Shown: one piece after another, positions 16,367 to 26,194 of the stretch
Layout of the letters: the number at the start of each line of letters is the position of its first letter
Position numbering within the stretch: the stretch's first letter is position 1
Source of the DNA: Desulfovibrio sp. X2
GTDB lineage: Bacteria; Desulfobacterota; Desulfovibrionia; Desulfovibrionales; Desulfovibrionaceae
Direction of reading: 5' to 3'
Length of the DNA: 49,472 bases
Assembly: GCF_000422205.1 (NCBI RefSeq)
Contig: NZ_ATHV01000035.1
Span: forward strand, 1-49,472
The notes under the pieces: model-generated
Databases searched by the model: none
What the model was told of the DNA's origin: nothing
Seen by the model: only the letters and a program-made list of their open reading frames with translations
Made by a program: the position numbers and the translations under genes

Positions 16367-16768
16367 ATGGCCTGGAAATGGCCCGACAATACGTACGTCA
16401 ACGGCGAATGGCGCGGTCTGCCCGACCCCGTTACGGGCGTCCTGACCTGGCACGGGGCCGACTACCCCGCGCAGTGGGACGACGCCACCCGCGGGAAGTG
16501 GGGCGTCGTGTGGAGCGAGGAGCCCGGCGTGGACGGGGTCCCGAACACGATCATCCCGGCCAGCGACTTCGTGCGCCGCTTCGCGCCCGAGGAGCAGGCC
16601 GCGGTCTGGGCCAGCACGGAGCCGCAGGTGGTGGTCCTGCGCAACCTCGTGCTCTCGGCCCGCGAAGGCATCGACCTCGCGGCCCCGGAGACGCAGGACG
16701 GCATGACGCTCCTCGTCTCCCAGGGCCTCCTCGCCCGGGAACGGGCCGACGCCATCCTGGCGCCGTAG
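16367..16768 (+). CDS. small phage tail-associated protein
   Basis: A 133-residue acidic, soluble protein. The C-terminal half (FVRRFAPEEQAAVWAS, then EGIDLAAPETQDGM and GLLARERADAILAP) follows a pattern common in small proteins encoded next to phage tail fibres: a FxxRFTxxEk-like helix, a DLxxPxTxxGvxxL segment and an ARAxxIL ending. The N-terminal WPDNTYVNGEW and WHGADYPAQW segments are Trp-rich. Function in the family is not established; a fibre assembly or chaperone role is a guess. Its ribosome site AGGAGGAG (16353-16360) overlaps the stop of the glycine-rich gene, so it belongs to the same operon. A hairpin (16776-16800) follows the stop. Confidence 0.68.
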   Translation: MAWKWPDNTYVNGEWRGLPDPVTGVLTWHGADYPAQWDDATRGKWGVVWSEEPGVDGVPNTIIPASDFVRRFAPEEQAAVWASTEPQVVVLRNLVLSAREGIDLAAPETQDGMTLLVSQGLLARERADAILAP

Positions 16769-16775
16769 CCCCCCA

Positions 16776-16800
16776 CGCGAAAGGCCGCGCCTTTTTCGCG
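16776..16800 (+). terminator. hairpin after tail-fibre locus 1
   Basis: CGCGAAAGGC (16776-16785), loop CGC, then GCC, a two-T bulge and TTTCGCG. It starts eight bases after the stop codon. The T-run is inside the stem rather than after it, so strength is uncertain. Confidence 0.5.
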
Positions 16801-16803
16801 CCC

Positions 16804-16914
16804 TGACCAGGGAGGGCTCCTCGCCCTCCCTGGACCCTCCCCGCAAGGGGTCACCCCTTGACCTCTCCCGCCTGCGGTACGCCCGGAGAATGGACACGGG
16901 CCGCCTGGGCGTGG
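16804..16914 (+). repeat. GC-rich double-hairpin 3' element, diverged copy
   Basis: Starts 36 nt behind the stop codon at 16768, in sense orientation. Hairpin 1 is CCAGGGAGGGC/GCCCTCCCTGG (16807-16817/16823-16833); hairpin 2 is AAGGGG/CCCCTT (16845-16859). It ends with the box GCCTGGGCGTGG (16903-16914), shared with copies near 35013-35025, 39996-40008 and 49239-49251. Confidence 0.65.
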
Positions 16915-16961
16915 AAAGTCGAAGATGAAAATTGCCGTGTGAAAACACCCTCCCCCCAAGG

Positions 16962-17075
16962 GCGCTCAAAAGGTGCCGGATGCAAGGCGCAAGGAAGAGG
17001 CAAGCCCGACGCGTAGTCCGCCTACGTGAGGGTTTGCCTCTTCCGCAGCAACGCGGCAGACGCCGCCTTTTCAGC
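16962..17075 (+). repeat. 114-bp inverted-repeat element, copy 1
   Basis: First of three same-orientation copies in this gap. The ends pair (GCTCAAAAGG against CCTTTTCAGC); an inner stem pairs GGAAGAGGCAA with TTGCCTCTTCC and the apex CGTAG with CTACG around TCCGC. The short reading frames within it are spurious. Confidence 0.9.
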
Positions 17076-17155
17076 AGCCCCGGCCGACGGCAGGCCCCCC
17101 TCCCCCCCAAGGGCGCCTTTGCAGCGGACCCGGGCCAACAGCGCCTCCCCCAAGG

Positions 17156-17269
17156 GTGCTCAAAAGGTGGCGGATGCAAGGCGCAAGGAAGAGGCAAGCC
17201 CGACGCGTAGTCCGCCTACGCGAGGGGTTGCCTCTTCCGCAGCAACGCGGCAGACGCCGCCTTTTCAGC
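17156..17269 (+). repeat. 114-bp inverted-repeat element, copy 2
   Basis: Same length and orientation as copies 1 and 3, with a few substitutions (for example CTACGCGAGGGG for CTACGTGAGGG). An 80-bp GC-rich spacer separates it from copy 1. Confidence 0.9.
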
Positions 17270-17307
17270 CGCCCTTGGGCCGACGGCAGGCCCTCTCCCC
17301 CCCAAGG

Positions 17308-17416
17308 GCGCTCAAAAGGTGGCGGATGCAAGGCGCAAGGAAGAGGCAAGCCCGACGCGTAGTCCGCCTACGTGAGGGTTTGCCTCTTCCGCAGCAACGC
17401 AGCAGACGCCGCCTTT

Positions 17417-17421
<5 letters not shown>
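17308..17421 (+). repeat. 114-bp inverted-repeat element, copy 3, overlapping a stop codon
   Basis: Third copy. Its right end (CCTTTTCAGC) overlaps the last codons of the minus-strand kinase gene: the TCA at 17417-17419 is that gene's TGA stop. Its spacer to copy 2 (38 bp) resembles part of the spacer between copies 1 and 2. Confidence 0.9.
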
Positions 17422-19696
<2,275 letters not shown>

Positions 19697-19714
19697 GCAG
19701 TGCTCGCCGCGCGT

Positions 19715-20536
19715 CTATTCGGGCAGCTTCACGGAGTGCTCCTGGAAGCGGCGCAGATGCTTCTGCAGGAGCCGTTCGGGAATCCCCTGTTCGTCGAGCC
19801 GCTCGAGGTTGCGGCTGAACTCCCCCACCCACGCCGCGCACGGCGAGCGGCGGCTGAAGCCGAAGTAGATGTCCTGGTCCGATATGGGCGGGCTCAGCGC
19901 GACGATGGGCTGCCCGAGATCGTGCGTCGCCAGGTAGGCCTCGCCCACGTAGAGGCCGGTCACGAAGTAGTCGATGTGCCCGGCGGCGAGCTTGCGGAAG
20001 TTGGAGTCCATGTCCGCGGCCTCGTCGATGCGCAGATGCTCGTGCCAGTACTCGTCGAAGCCGTTGCCGAAGGTGTCGCCCAGGCTGATGCCGCCCTTCC
20101 TGCCCTCGAGGTCGTCCCAGCTCCTGAACGCGAAGCCGCCCGCCTTGCGGGCGAAGACCACGATGGGGTTCGGGAAGGCGCGGTGCGTGGTGAACTCGAG
20201 ATATTCCGAGCGCTCCGGGCGGATGCGCAGGCTGACGAGCAGGTCGATGCCGCCCTTTTGCGCCAGGTACATGGCCCGCTTCCACGGCGTGACCACAGGC
20301 ACCAGCTCCACCCCCTTCGGGGCGGCCAGCTTAAGGAGGTCGATGCTCGCGCCCTCGAACGCGCCCTGGGCCGTGATCCAGTCGTAGGGCGGGTAGTGCG
20401 GATTGGTGGAGTAGCGTATCCGCGGGCAGGCGCGCATCGCGTCCTGCGCATTGGACGCCGCGCGCGCGGCGCACGGGGCGCAGAAGACGATGCAGGCCGC
20501 AAGAACGAGCAGCGTGGGCAACGAGGATCGGGACAT
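19715..20536 (-). CDS. periplasmic solute-binding protein (family 3)
   Basis: A 273-residue exported protein: signal peptide (about 1-27, ending ARA-A) and a bacterial extracellular solute-binding family 3 fold, with RYSTNPHYPPYDW near the mature start, a GASIDLLKLAA helix, GGIDLLVSLRIRPERSEYLEFT and GNGFDEYW. No ABC transporter genes are near. The kinase gene starts 18 bp after its stop, so a role as the ligand-sensing partner of that kinase is favoured over transport. The start has GGGAGAGG upstream (20541-20548). The ligand, probably a polar amino acid or similar small molecule, cannot be read from sequence. Confidence 0.85.
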   Translation of the reverse strand: MSRSSLPTLLVLAACIVFCAPCAARAASNAQDAMRACPRIRYSTNPHYPPYDWITAQGAFEGASIDLLKLAAPKGVELVPVVTPWKRAMYLAQKGGIDLLVSLRIRPERSEYLEFTTHRAFPNPIVVFARKAGGFAFRSWDDLEGRKGGISLGDTFGNGFDEYWHEHLRIDEAADMDSNFRKLAAGHIDYFVTGLYVGEAYLATHDLGQPIVALSPPISDQDIYFGFSRRSPCAAWVGEFSRNLERLDEQGIPERLLQKHLRRFQEHSVKLPE

Positions 20537-20604
20537 GCGCCTCTCCCTTCCGGCCGCGACACTGCGGGGCGGGCCGCCGTACGGCTCTGCCGCAGGCCGC
20601 GATC

Positions 20605-20632
20605 ACGGTACACTGCCTTTTGCATGCAGCAA
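20605..20632 (-). promoter_or_regulatory. weak promoter candidate for binding protein-kinase pair
   Basis: On the minus strand TTGCTG (20627-20632), 16 nt, TACCGT (20605-20610). It is about 70 nt upstream of the binding-protein start. Both hexamers are weak. Confidence 0.28.
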
Positions 20633-20925
20633 TCCGCCCCCTCTGTCCACCCGGGCGTCATTTCCGTCGAACATGAACCATCACACGCGGTTGCGATGAA
20701 TTCATGCCTCTTTTCAACATGCTGCGGGGCCTCCGCCTGTCCGGCCGCATCTTTTGCGCACTGCGGGAGGCTTTTGAAATCTGGAAACTTCCAACGGCAA
20801 CGCGCCGATTTTACAGGATGACAACCTCGATTCGTGATATTTTCGCTGCCCCTGCCGCAACATTTCGCAATGATTCGCAATGCGCCGCCGCTGCGCGCGG
20901 CCCCTCCCTGCCCGGGCCAGCCCGG

Positions 20926-20951
20926 GCAACATATCTGAAAAACTGGCGAAA
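20926..20951 (+). promoter_or_regulatory. conserved bipartite box upstream of tail-fibre gene 2
   Basis: GCAACAT (20926-20932), nine bases, ACTGGCGAAA (20942-20951): identical words and spacing to 14088-14113. Confidence 0.5.
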
Positions 20952-20971
20952 CAGCAGCCGGGGGGAGGCGC

Positions 20972-21041
20972 GCGAAAGCCGTCAACACCCCGGACGCGCC
21001 CCCGCGCGCCCCGTGGCGCCCTTACGCGCCCGGGCCGTTTT
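20972..21041 (+). repeat. conserved GC-rich leader block, copy 2
   Basis: Contains CCGTCAACACCCCG (20979-20992) followed by CGCGCCCC-GGCGCCC-CGCCCGG words and a short T-run, aligning with 14203-14273. Confidence 0.55.
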
Positions 21042-21182
21042 GCGCCCCCTACACTCTCGGGACACGTGGACGCCCCCGCCCCATCCCCGGGGCGGCGCGC
21101 CCCGCCCCTGCCGCCGCGGGCCGCGCGGGCGGGCGCGGGAGGCGTCCGCAACATCCGGCCCAAGGCCGGAAAAGGAGACCCG

Positions 21183-22475
21183 ATGACACTGGACACCACC
21201 ACCAACCGCGTGCAGTACCCCACGGACGGCCAGACCAAGGCCTTCGCCGTGCCCTTCGAGTTCCTGAAGGACACGGACCTCGTGGTCATCGTGTCCGAGG
21301 CGGACGGCTCGGCCCCGCAGACCCTGACCCTCGGCACGGACTACCTGGTCGGCGGCGGCAACGGCGCCACCGGCACCGTGACCTGCCCCGCCTCGGGCGA
21401 TCCCCTGGCCGCGGGCAAGCTGCTGACCGTCCTGCGCGAGCTCATCATCGTCCAGGACACGGACGTGGGCGGCCTGGCCGGGCAGCTGGAGCGCGAGATC
21501 GACCGCTCGCGCATGATCGACCAGCAGCTCCAGGAGCAGATCGACCGCTGCGTGAAGTCCTCGCCCAGCGCGGGCACGTCGCTGTCCTACGACGACTTCG
21601 CGGCCGCCCGCGACGAGGCCCTGGCCGCGCGTGACGCTGCCCAGGCCGCCCAGGCCGGGGCCGAGACCGCCCAGAGCGCGGCGCAGAACGCCCAGACCGG
21701 CGCCGAGGCCGCCAAGGATGCGGCCGAGACGGCCCGCGACGAGGCCCAGTCCGCCGCGAACGGCGCCTCCTCCGCCAAGGACGCGGCCGAAGCCGCGCGT
21801 GACGCCGCCCAGACCGCCCAGACCGGCGCCGAAGCGGCCCAGTCCGCCGCCGAGACCGCCCGCGACGAGGCCCTGGCCTTTGCCGCCGGCCTGCCCTCCG
21901 GCACGGGCCACGGCGGGGAGTACATGCGCCAGAAGACGGGCGAGGACGGCCTGGAGTACCGCACGGCCGAGGAGACCCGCGCGGACCTGGGGCTGGGCGA
22001 CCTGGCCACCAGGAACGCCGCCGACCTCTCCCTGCTGCCCGCGGGCGTGATCGTGCTCTGGTCCGGCGCCGTGAGCGCCGTGCCCACGGGCTGGGCCCTG
22101 TGCGACGGCACGAACGGCGCGCCCGACCTGCGCAACCGCTTCGTGGTCGGCGCGGGCAGCGGCTACGCCGTGGGCGCGACCGGCGGCGAGGCCACCCACA
22201 CCCTGACCCAGGCCGAGATGCCGGTGCACACGCACACGGGCAGCTCCAGCTCCGCCGGGGCGCACACGCACACCATCAGCCCAGTTGGAGTCTCCACCTC
22301 CTCCGATGGAACCTGGGATCTCTGCACCGGTGGTGACGCAACCTCTGCTCACCAAAGGACGACGCAATCCGCCGGTGCCCACTCCCACACCATGTCCCTG
22401 AACAACGCGGGCTCGGGCGGGGCGCACGAGAACCGTCCGCCGTACTACGCGCTCTGCTACATCATGAAGCTCTAG
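21183..22475 (+). CDS. phage-type tail fibre with T7-like N-terminus and collar-like C-terminus
   Basis: A 430-residue fibre protein. Residues 1 to about 125 are a T7 gp17-like attachment domain (YPTDGQTKAFAVPFEF, LGTDYLVGGG, ELIIVQDTD, DRSRMIDQQLQEQIDRC), homologous to the protein at 14510. Residues about 140-238 form an Ala-rich coiled coil with repeated AQTGAEAAQSAAETARDEA-like units, visible also as DNA repetition. The C-terminal 130 residues match the tail-collar/microcystin-dependent-protein type: LLPAGVIVLWSGAVSAVPTG, WALCDGTNGAPDLRNRFVVG, GGEATHTLTQAEMPVHTH and the ENRPPYYALCYIMKL ending. AAGGAG at 21172-21177 sets the start. It stands alone; strong hairpins follow. Probably a trimeric fibre, from a prophage relic or a domesticated particle. 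Confidence 0.87.
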   Translation: MTLDTTTNRVQYPTDGQTKAFAVPFEFLKDTDLVVIVSEADGSAPQTLTLGTDYLVGGGNGATGTVTCPASGDPLAAGKLLTVLRELIIVQDTDVGGLAGQLEREIDRSRMIDQQLQEQIDRCVKSSPSAGTSLSYDDFAAARDEALAARDAAQAAQAGAETAQSAAQNAQTGAEAAKDAAETARDEAQSAANGASSAKDAAEAARDAAQTAQTGAEAAQSAAETARDEALAFAAGLPSGTGHGGEYMRQKTGEDGLEYRTAEETRADLGLGDLATRNAADLSLLPAGVIVLWSGAVSAVPTGWALCDGTNGAPDLRNRFVVGAGSGYAVGATGGEATHTLTQAEMPVHTHTGSSSSAGAHTHTISPVGVSTSSDGTWDLCTGGDATSAHQRTTQSAGAHSHTMSLNNAGSGGAHENRPPYYALCYIMKL

Positions 22476-22510
22476 GGGAGGCCCGCGACGACACGACCAT
22501 AGGATTCCCG

Positions 22511-22534
22511 CGCGGGGCGCTCGTGCGCCCCGCG
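22511..22534 (+). terminator. GC hairpin after tail-fibre gene 2
   Basis: Ten-base perfect stem CGCGGGGCGC/GCGCCCCGCG with loop TCGT, 35 nt behind the stop, followed by a C/T-rich tract (22535-22560). Confidence 0.6.
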
Positions 22535-22581
22535 CCTCGCCTTCCTTCCTCCTTCCTTCCACACCCCGCCCCGCGGGGAGG

Positions 22582-22608
22582 GGCGCCCGGCCGCGGCCGG
22601 GCGCCTTT
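22582..22608 (+). terminator. second GC hairpin after tail-fibre gene 2
   Basis: Eleven-base perfect arms GGCGCCCGGCC (22582-22592) and GGCCGGGCGCC (22595-22605) followed by TTT. With the hairpin at 22511 it isolates the tail-fibre gene from eboD. The rest of the gap to 22782 shows no gene. Confidence 0.55.
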
Positions 22609-22782
22609 CCCCGCATCCCTTTTCCCCGCTGTTCCCGTCCCCGCCCCTTTCCCGGCGCGGGCCTTTCGGCGCGGCTTTTTCCACTTCCGGCTTCCTCTCG
22701 ACCGGCCGGGCTGGTATGGTCGGCGGAGACGGCCGCGGGCCGTCATATTCTCGCGAGACAGCACAGGGGAACGCAGCAGCGC

Positions 22783-24117
22783 ATGGACAGGACGAACGAC
22801 AGCATGGGCGGCAGGACGGCGGCAAAGGCCGCGGGCAGAGGATTTTCGGGAAGCGCGGCGGCGGGCCCGGCGGACGCGAGCGGCCGGGACGCGGCCCGCG
22901 ACATGGCCCGCGATAATGCCCGGGCAACGGACGGCACGGTGACGCTGCGCCAGCGCATCGAGGTCAGCTTCGAGTTTCCCGTGGTCTTCACGCGCGGCGT
23001 GTTCCGCCCCGGCAACCCGGCCCTGGCCAGGGTGCTGGCCGAGGGCGGGGCCGGGCCGCACAGGACGCTCGCCGTCATCGACCAGGGGCTCGTGCGCGCC
23101 CGGCCCTCCATCGTGCGCGATCTCGAGACCTTTGCCGAGGACAACGCCGACCTCCTGCGCCTGGCCGAGCCGCCCATCGTGGCCGGGGGCGGGGAGCGCG
23201 TGAAGGCGGACGAGGCCCTGGTGGACCTCGTGCTGCAGAGCGTGCTGCGCGGCGGGCTGTGCCGCCAGTCCTTCATCCTGGCCGTGGGCGGCGGCGCGCT
23301 GCTCGACGCCGTGGGGCTGGCCGCGGCCCTGGCGCACCGGGGCGTGCGCCTGGTGCGGCTGCCGAGCACGGTGCTCGGCCAGAACGACGCGGGCGTGGGC
23401 GTGAAGAACGGCGTGAACCGCTTCGGCCGCAAGAACTACGAGGGCACCTTCGCCCCGCCCTTCGCCGTGGTCAGCGACCTGGACTTCCTGGACCTCCTGC
23501 CCGAGCGCGAGCGCCGCGCGGGCCTGTCCGAGGCGGTGAAGGTGGCGCTCATCCGCGACGCCGCCTTCTTCGCGCGGCTGGAGGAGCTGCGCGCCCCCCT
23601 GGCCGCGCTGGACCCCTCGGCCCTGGAAGAGTCGGTCATCCGCTGCGCCGACCTGCACCTCACGCACATCCGCACCGCGGGTGACCCCTTCGAGTTCGGC
23701 TCGGCGCGGCCCCTGGACTTCGGCCACTGGAGCGCCCACGCCCTGGAGGAGCTGACCGGCGGCGAGCTGCGCCACGGCGAGGCCGTGGCCCTCGGCCTGG
23801 CGCTGGACAGCCTCTACTGCGTGCTCGCGGGCATGCTCGACGCGGCCTCGGCCGAGCGCATCCTCACGCTCCTGGACGGGCTCGGCTTCGCGCTGTGGCA
23901 CCCGGCCCTGGCCACGCTCGACGTGGAGCGCTCCATAGAGTCGTTCCGCGAGCACCTGGGCGGCAGGCTGCAGCTGAGCCTGATCACGGGCATCGGCAGG
24001 CGCGTGGAGGTGGAGCGCGTGGACGCGGGGCTCATGCGCCGCGCCGCCGGGATGCTGGCCGAGCGGCTGCGCGCGGCCACGGACCCGGCCGCGGGGACCA
24101 CGGGAGCCCGTTTATGA
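22783..24117 (+). CDS. eboD: EboD-type sugar phosphate cyclase (3-dehydroquinate synthase-like)
   Basis: A 444-residue member of the sugar-phosphate cyclase superfamily. The NAD/metal-binding core is clear: AVGGGALLDAVGLAAALAHR, LPSTVLGQNDAGVGVKNGVN (EboD-like rather than AroB-like), RKNYEGTFAPPFAVVSDLDF, LSEAVKVALI and HGEAVALGLALD. EboD belongs to the EBO gene set, whose product is not chemically defined; in cyanobacteria the set is linked to export of a scytonemin precursor. The first 40 or so residues are low complexity, and the true start may be the ATG at 22903; neither start has a strong ribosome site (AGGGGAA at 22765-22771 is nearest to 22783). eboE overlaps its stop by four bases. 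A housekeeping AroB role is less likely given the eboE partner. Confidence 0.85.
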   Translation: MDRTNDSMGGRTAAKAAGRGFSGSAAAGPADASGRDAARDMARDNARATDGTVTLRQRIEVSFEFPVVFTRGVFRPGNPALARVLAEGGAGPHRTLAVIDQGLVRARPSIVRDLETFAEDNADLLRLAEPPIVAGGGERVKADEALVDLVLQSVLRGGLCRQSFILAVGGGALLDAVGLAAALAHRGVRLVRLPSTVLGQNDAGVGVKNGVNRFGRKNYEGTFAPPFAVVSDLDFLDLLPERERRAGLSEAVKVALIRDAAFFARLEELRAPLAALDPSALEESVIRCADLHLTHIRTAGDPFEFGSARPLDFGHWSAHALEELTGGELRHGEAVALGLALDSLYCVLAGMLDAASAERILTLLDGLGFALWHPALATLDVERSIESFREHLGGRLQLSLITGIGRRVEVERVDAGLMRRAAGMLAERLRAATDPAAGTTGARL

Positions 24118-25292
24118 GTTCCCGCGCGGCCCGCTGCCCCGCCACCTACTGCACCAACATCCACCCGGGCGAGACCTGGGCCGAGGCCCTGGACGCGCTT
24201 GTCCACCACGGCCTGGCCGTGCGCGCGGCCTGTGCGGGCAACGCCTGCGACGCGCAGGCCCCCTTCCCCATCGGCCTGCGCGTCTCGGGCACGGCCAGCC
24301 GGGAGCTTGACGACGCCGAGGCCGCGCGCTTCGCGGGCTGGCTGGCGGAAAACGGGCTCTCGGTGCGCACCGTGAACGGCTTTCCCTACGGCCGCTTCCA
24401 CCACGCGCCGGTCAAGGAGCAGGTCTACCTGCCGGACTGGCGCGATCCGGAGCGCGCGGCCTACACCCTGCGCCTGGCGCGCTTTCTCGACCGCCTTCTG
24501 CCGCAAGGCGGCGCGGGCTCCATCTCCTCGGTGCCGCTCGGCTTCCGCAAGGGGTTCCCGGCCTCGGACCTGCCCCAGGCCTACGCGCGGCTGCGCGGCG
24601 TGCTGGAGCAGCTGGACGCCCTGGCGCAGCAAACCGGCCGCTTCATCCGCCTCTCCCTGGAGCCCGAGCCCGGCTGCCTGCTGGAGACGTCCGCGGACGC
24701 GGCCCGCTTCTTCGCGGACTTCCGCGCGCAGCCGGGGCTCTCAAGGGACGCGGCCGCGCACCTGGCGCTGTGCTACGACTGCTGCCACCAGGCCCTGCAG
24801 TACGAGGACCCGGCCGAGTCCCTGGCCCTGCTGGCCTCGGCGCAGGTTCCCGTGGGCCACGTGCAGGTCTCCTCTGCCCTGCACCTGGACGGCCCGGACC
24901 TCGCCCGGCTCGCCCGCTTCGCGGAGCCGGTCTACCTGCACCAGGCCGTGGCCCGGCGCGCGGACGGCGCGCTTTCGCGCTTCGACGACCTGCCCGAGGC
25001 CCTGGCCGCCTCGGCCGCGCCGGACGAAAAGGCCGCGCCGATCGAGTCGTGGCGCGTGCACTTCCACCTGCCCGTCTTCCTGGCCGAGCTGCCCGAGTGC
25101 GCGAGCACCCAGGCCTTCCTTTCGGCCGCGCTGCCCCTCTTTCCCAAGGAGACACCCATGGAGGTGGAGACCTACACCTGGAGCGTGCTGCCGCCCGACC
25201 TGCAGACGGCCACGGTCACGGAGTCCATCGTCCGGGAGATAGCCTGGGTGGAGGCGTGCCGCACGGGCGGCGGCGTGGCGGAACGCGCCTAG
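24114..25292 (+). CDS. eboE: EboE, metabolite traffic protein
   Basis: A 392-residue TIM-barrel protein related to xylose-isomerase-like sugar epimerases. It opens with the family's typical TYCTNIHPGETWAEAL and contains NGFPYGRFH, KEQVYLPDW, LEPEPGCLLET, LCYDCCHQALQYED and VHFHLPVF, which carry the probable metal ligands. The ATGA overlap with eboD (24114-24117) shows translational coupling. Other EBO members (eboA, eboB, eboC prenyltransferase, eboF) are absent from this window. The stop codon abuts, with no spacer, the stop of the convergent ModA-like gene at 25293. Assignment to the EboE family is by motif recognition; the substrate is unknown. Confidence 0.86.
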   Translation: MSSRAARCPATYCTNIHPGETWAEALDALVHHGLAVRAACAGNACDAQAPFPIGLRVSGTASRELDDAEAARFAGWLAENGLSVRTVNGFPYGRFHHAPVKEQVYLPDWRDPERAAYTLRLARFLDRLLPQGGAGSISSVPLGFRKGFPASDLPQAYARLRGVLEQLDALAQQTGRFIRLSLEPEPGCLLETSADAARFFADFRAQPGLSRDAAAHLALCYDCCHQALQYEDPAESLALLASAQVPVGHVQVSSALHLDGPDLARLARFAEPVYLHQAVARRADGALSRFDDLPEALAASAAPDEKAAPIESWRVHFHLPVFLAELPECASTQAFLSAALPLFPKETPMEVETYTWSVLPPDLQTATVTESIVREIAWVEACRTGGGVAERA

Positions 25293-26177
25293 CTACACGG
25301 GAAGGAAGCCGTATTTGGCGTAGATCGCCCGGCCCTCGGGCGAGCGCACGAAGTCCATGAAGGCCCGGCCGTTCTCCGGATGGGCGCCCCCGCGCACCGG
25401 GCAGAGGAAGTAGCGCACCCGGCCGCGCTGATCGAGCCCCTCGCCGAACTCCACCGCCTCGAGCGGCAGGCCGAGCGCCGCCGCGTGCGCCGCCTCCGTG
25501 GCCCAGACCGGCCCGGCGTCGGCCGTGCCCGCCAGCAGGCGCTCGGGCGTCTCGCGGTGGTGCACCGTGGTCAGGAGGGTGGTCCCGGCCTCCCGCTTCT
25601 CCTCCATGATCCGCGCCGCGAGCGCCTCGCCCCCGGCCGCGCGGTACATGGCGAGGATGTGCTCCGCGATGTCCTCGTGCACGGGGCTCGGCTGCGAGAC
25701 CACGACGTCGGCCCGGGCCAGGTCCGCGACCTCGGCCACGCCCTTGGGGTTGCCCGCGCGCACCAGGCAGACCACGCGGTTGCGCAGATAGGCCCGGCAC
25801 TGCCCGCGCTCGGTGCGGCCCGCCTCGGCCAGGGCGGCGACCCCGGCCTCGGAGACCGTGGCCCAGCAGTCCGGGACCACGGTGACGAGCCTTCCCCGAA
25901 ACCACGCCCCGCCCGAGAGGATCTGGCGCAGCTCCAGGCGCGGGGGCAGGGTCTCGCAGAAGATGCGCCGCACCTTTGGGTGCGCGGCGCGAAAGGCCTC
26001 GAGCAGCTCGGGCACGGCCATGAACTGGTTGCCCGCGAGAAAGAGCACCAGGTCCGGGCCGTCCGCGTGGTCCAGGAGGTCGAGGCCGATGAGGTCCGCC
26101 TCCCGCTCGTCCGGGATGACGGGCCAGTCGCCGCGCCCGGGATGGTCCGTGCCGCCTGCGGGGATCTTTTCCGCCAT
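25293..26177 (-). CDS. ModA-like type 2 periplasmic-binding-fold protein lacking a signal peptide
   Basis: A 294-residue protein with the fold pattern of molybdate/tungstate-type binding proteins: VLFLAGNQFMAVPELLEAF at the first strand-helix, LRNRVVCLVRAGNPKGVAEVADL, ADVVVSQPSP, then GTADAGPVWATEAAH and the typical ending FMDFVRSPEGRAIYAKYGFLPV. The N-terminus (MAEKIPAGGTDHPGRGDW) has no signal peptide or membrane segment, and GAGGAGG at 26182-26188 supports this start, so the protein should be cytoplasmic. It starts 17 bp after the stop of a soluble hybrid kinase, in the same direction. A molybdopterin oxidoreductase is divergent beyond the kinase. An intracellular oxyanion-sensing role is plausible but inferred; the ligand is not shown by sequence. 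Confidence 0.8.
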   Translation of the reverse strand: MAEKIPAGGTDHPGRGDWPVIPDEREADLIGLDLLDHADGPDLVLFLAGNQFMAVPELLEAFRAAHPKVRRIFCETLPPRLELRQILSGGAWFRGRLVTVVPDCWATVSEAGVAALAEAGRTERGQCRAYLRNRVVCLVRAGNPKGVAEVADLARADVVVSQPSPVHEDIAEHILAMYRAAGGEALAARIMEEKREAGTTLLTTVHHRETPERLLAGTADAGPVWATEAAHAAALGLPLEAVEFGEGLDQRGRVRYFLCPVRGGAHPENGRAFMDFVRSPEGRAIYAKYGFLPV

Positions 26178-26194
26178 TGCCGCCTCCTCGGCGT

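Larger units (their letters stand above)
20640..21182. other. long leader region of tail-fibre gene 2
   Basis: About 540 bp without a credible gene. 20680-20880 is noticeably less GC-rich than the rest. It holds GACAACCTC (20820-20828), the bipartite box at 20926-20951 and the GC-rich block 20972-21041, all of which have counterparts upstream of tail-fibre locus 1. No clear -35/-10 pair could be fixed. Confidence 0.55.

Noticed and set aside
22783-24117. Housekeeping 3-dehydroquinate synthase (aroB)
   Set aside because: The internal motif GQNDAGVGVKNGVN and the overlapping eboE partner fit EboD better. Not fully excluded without a genome-wide aroB search.
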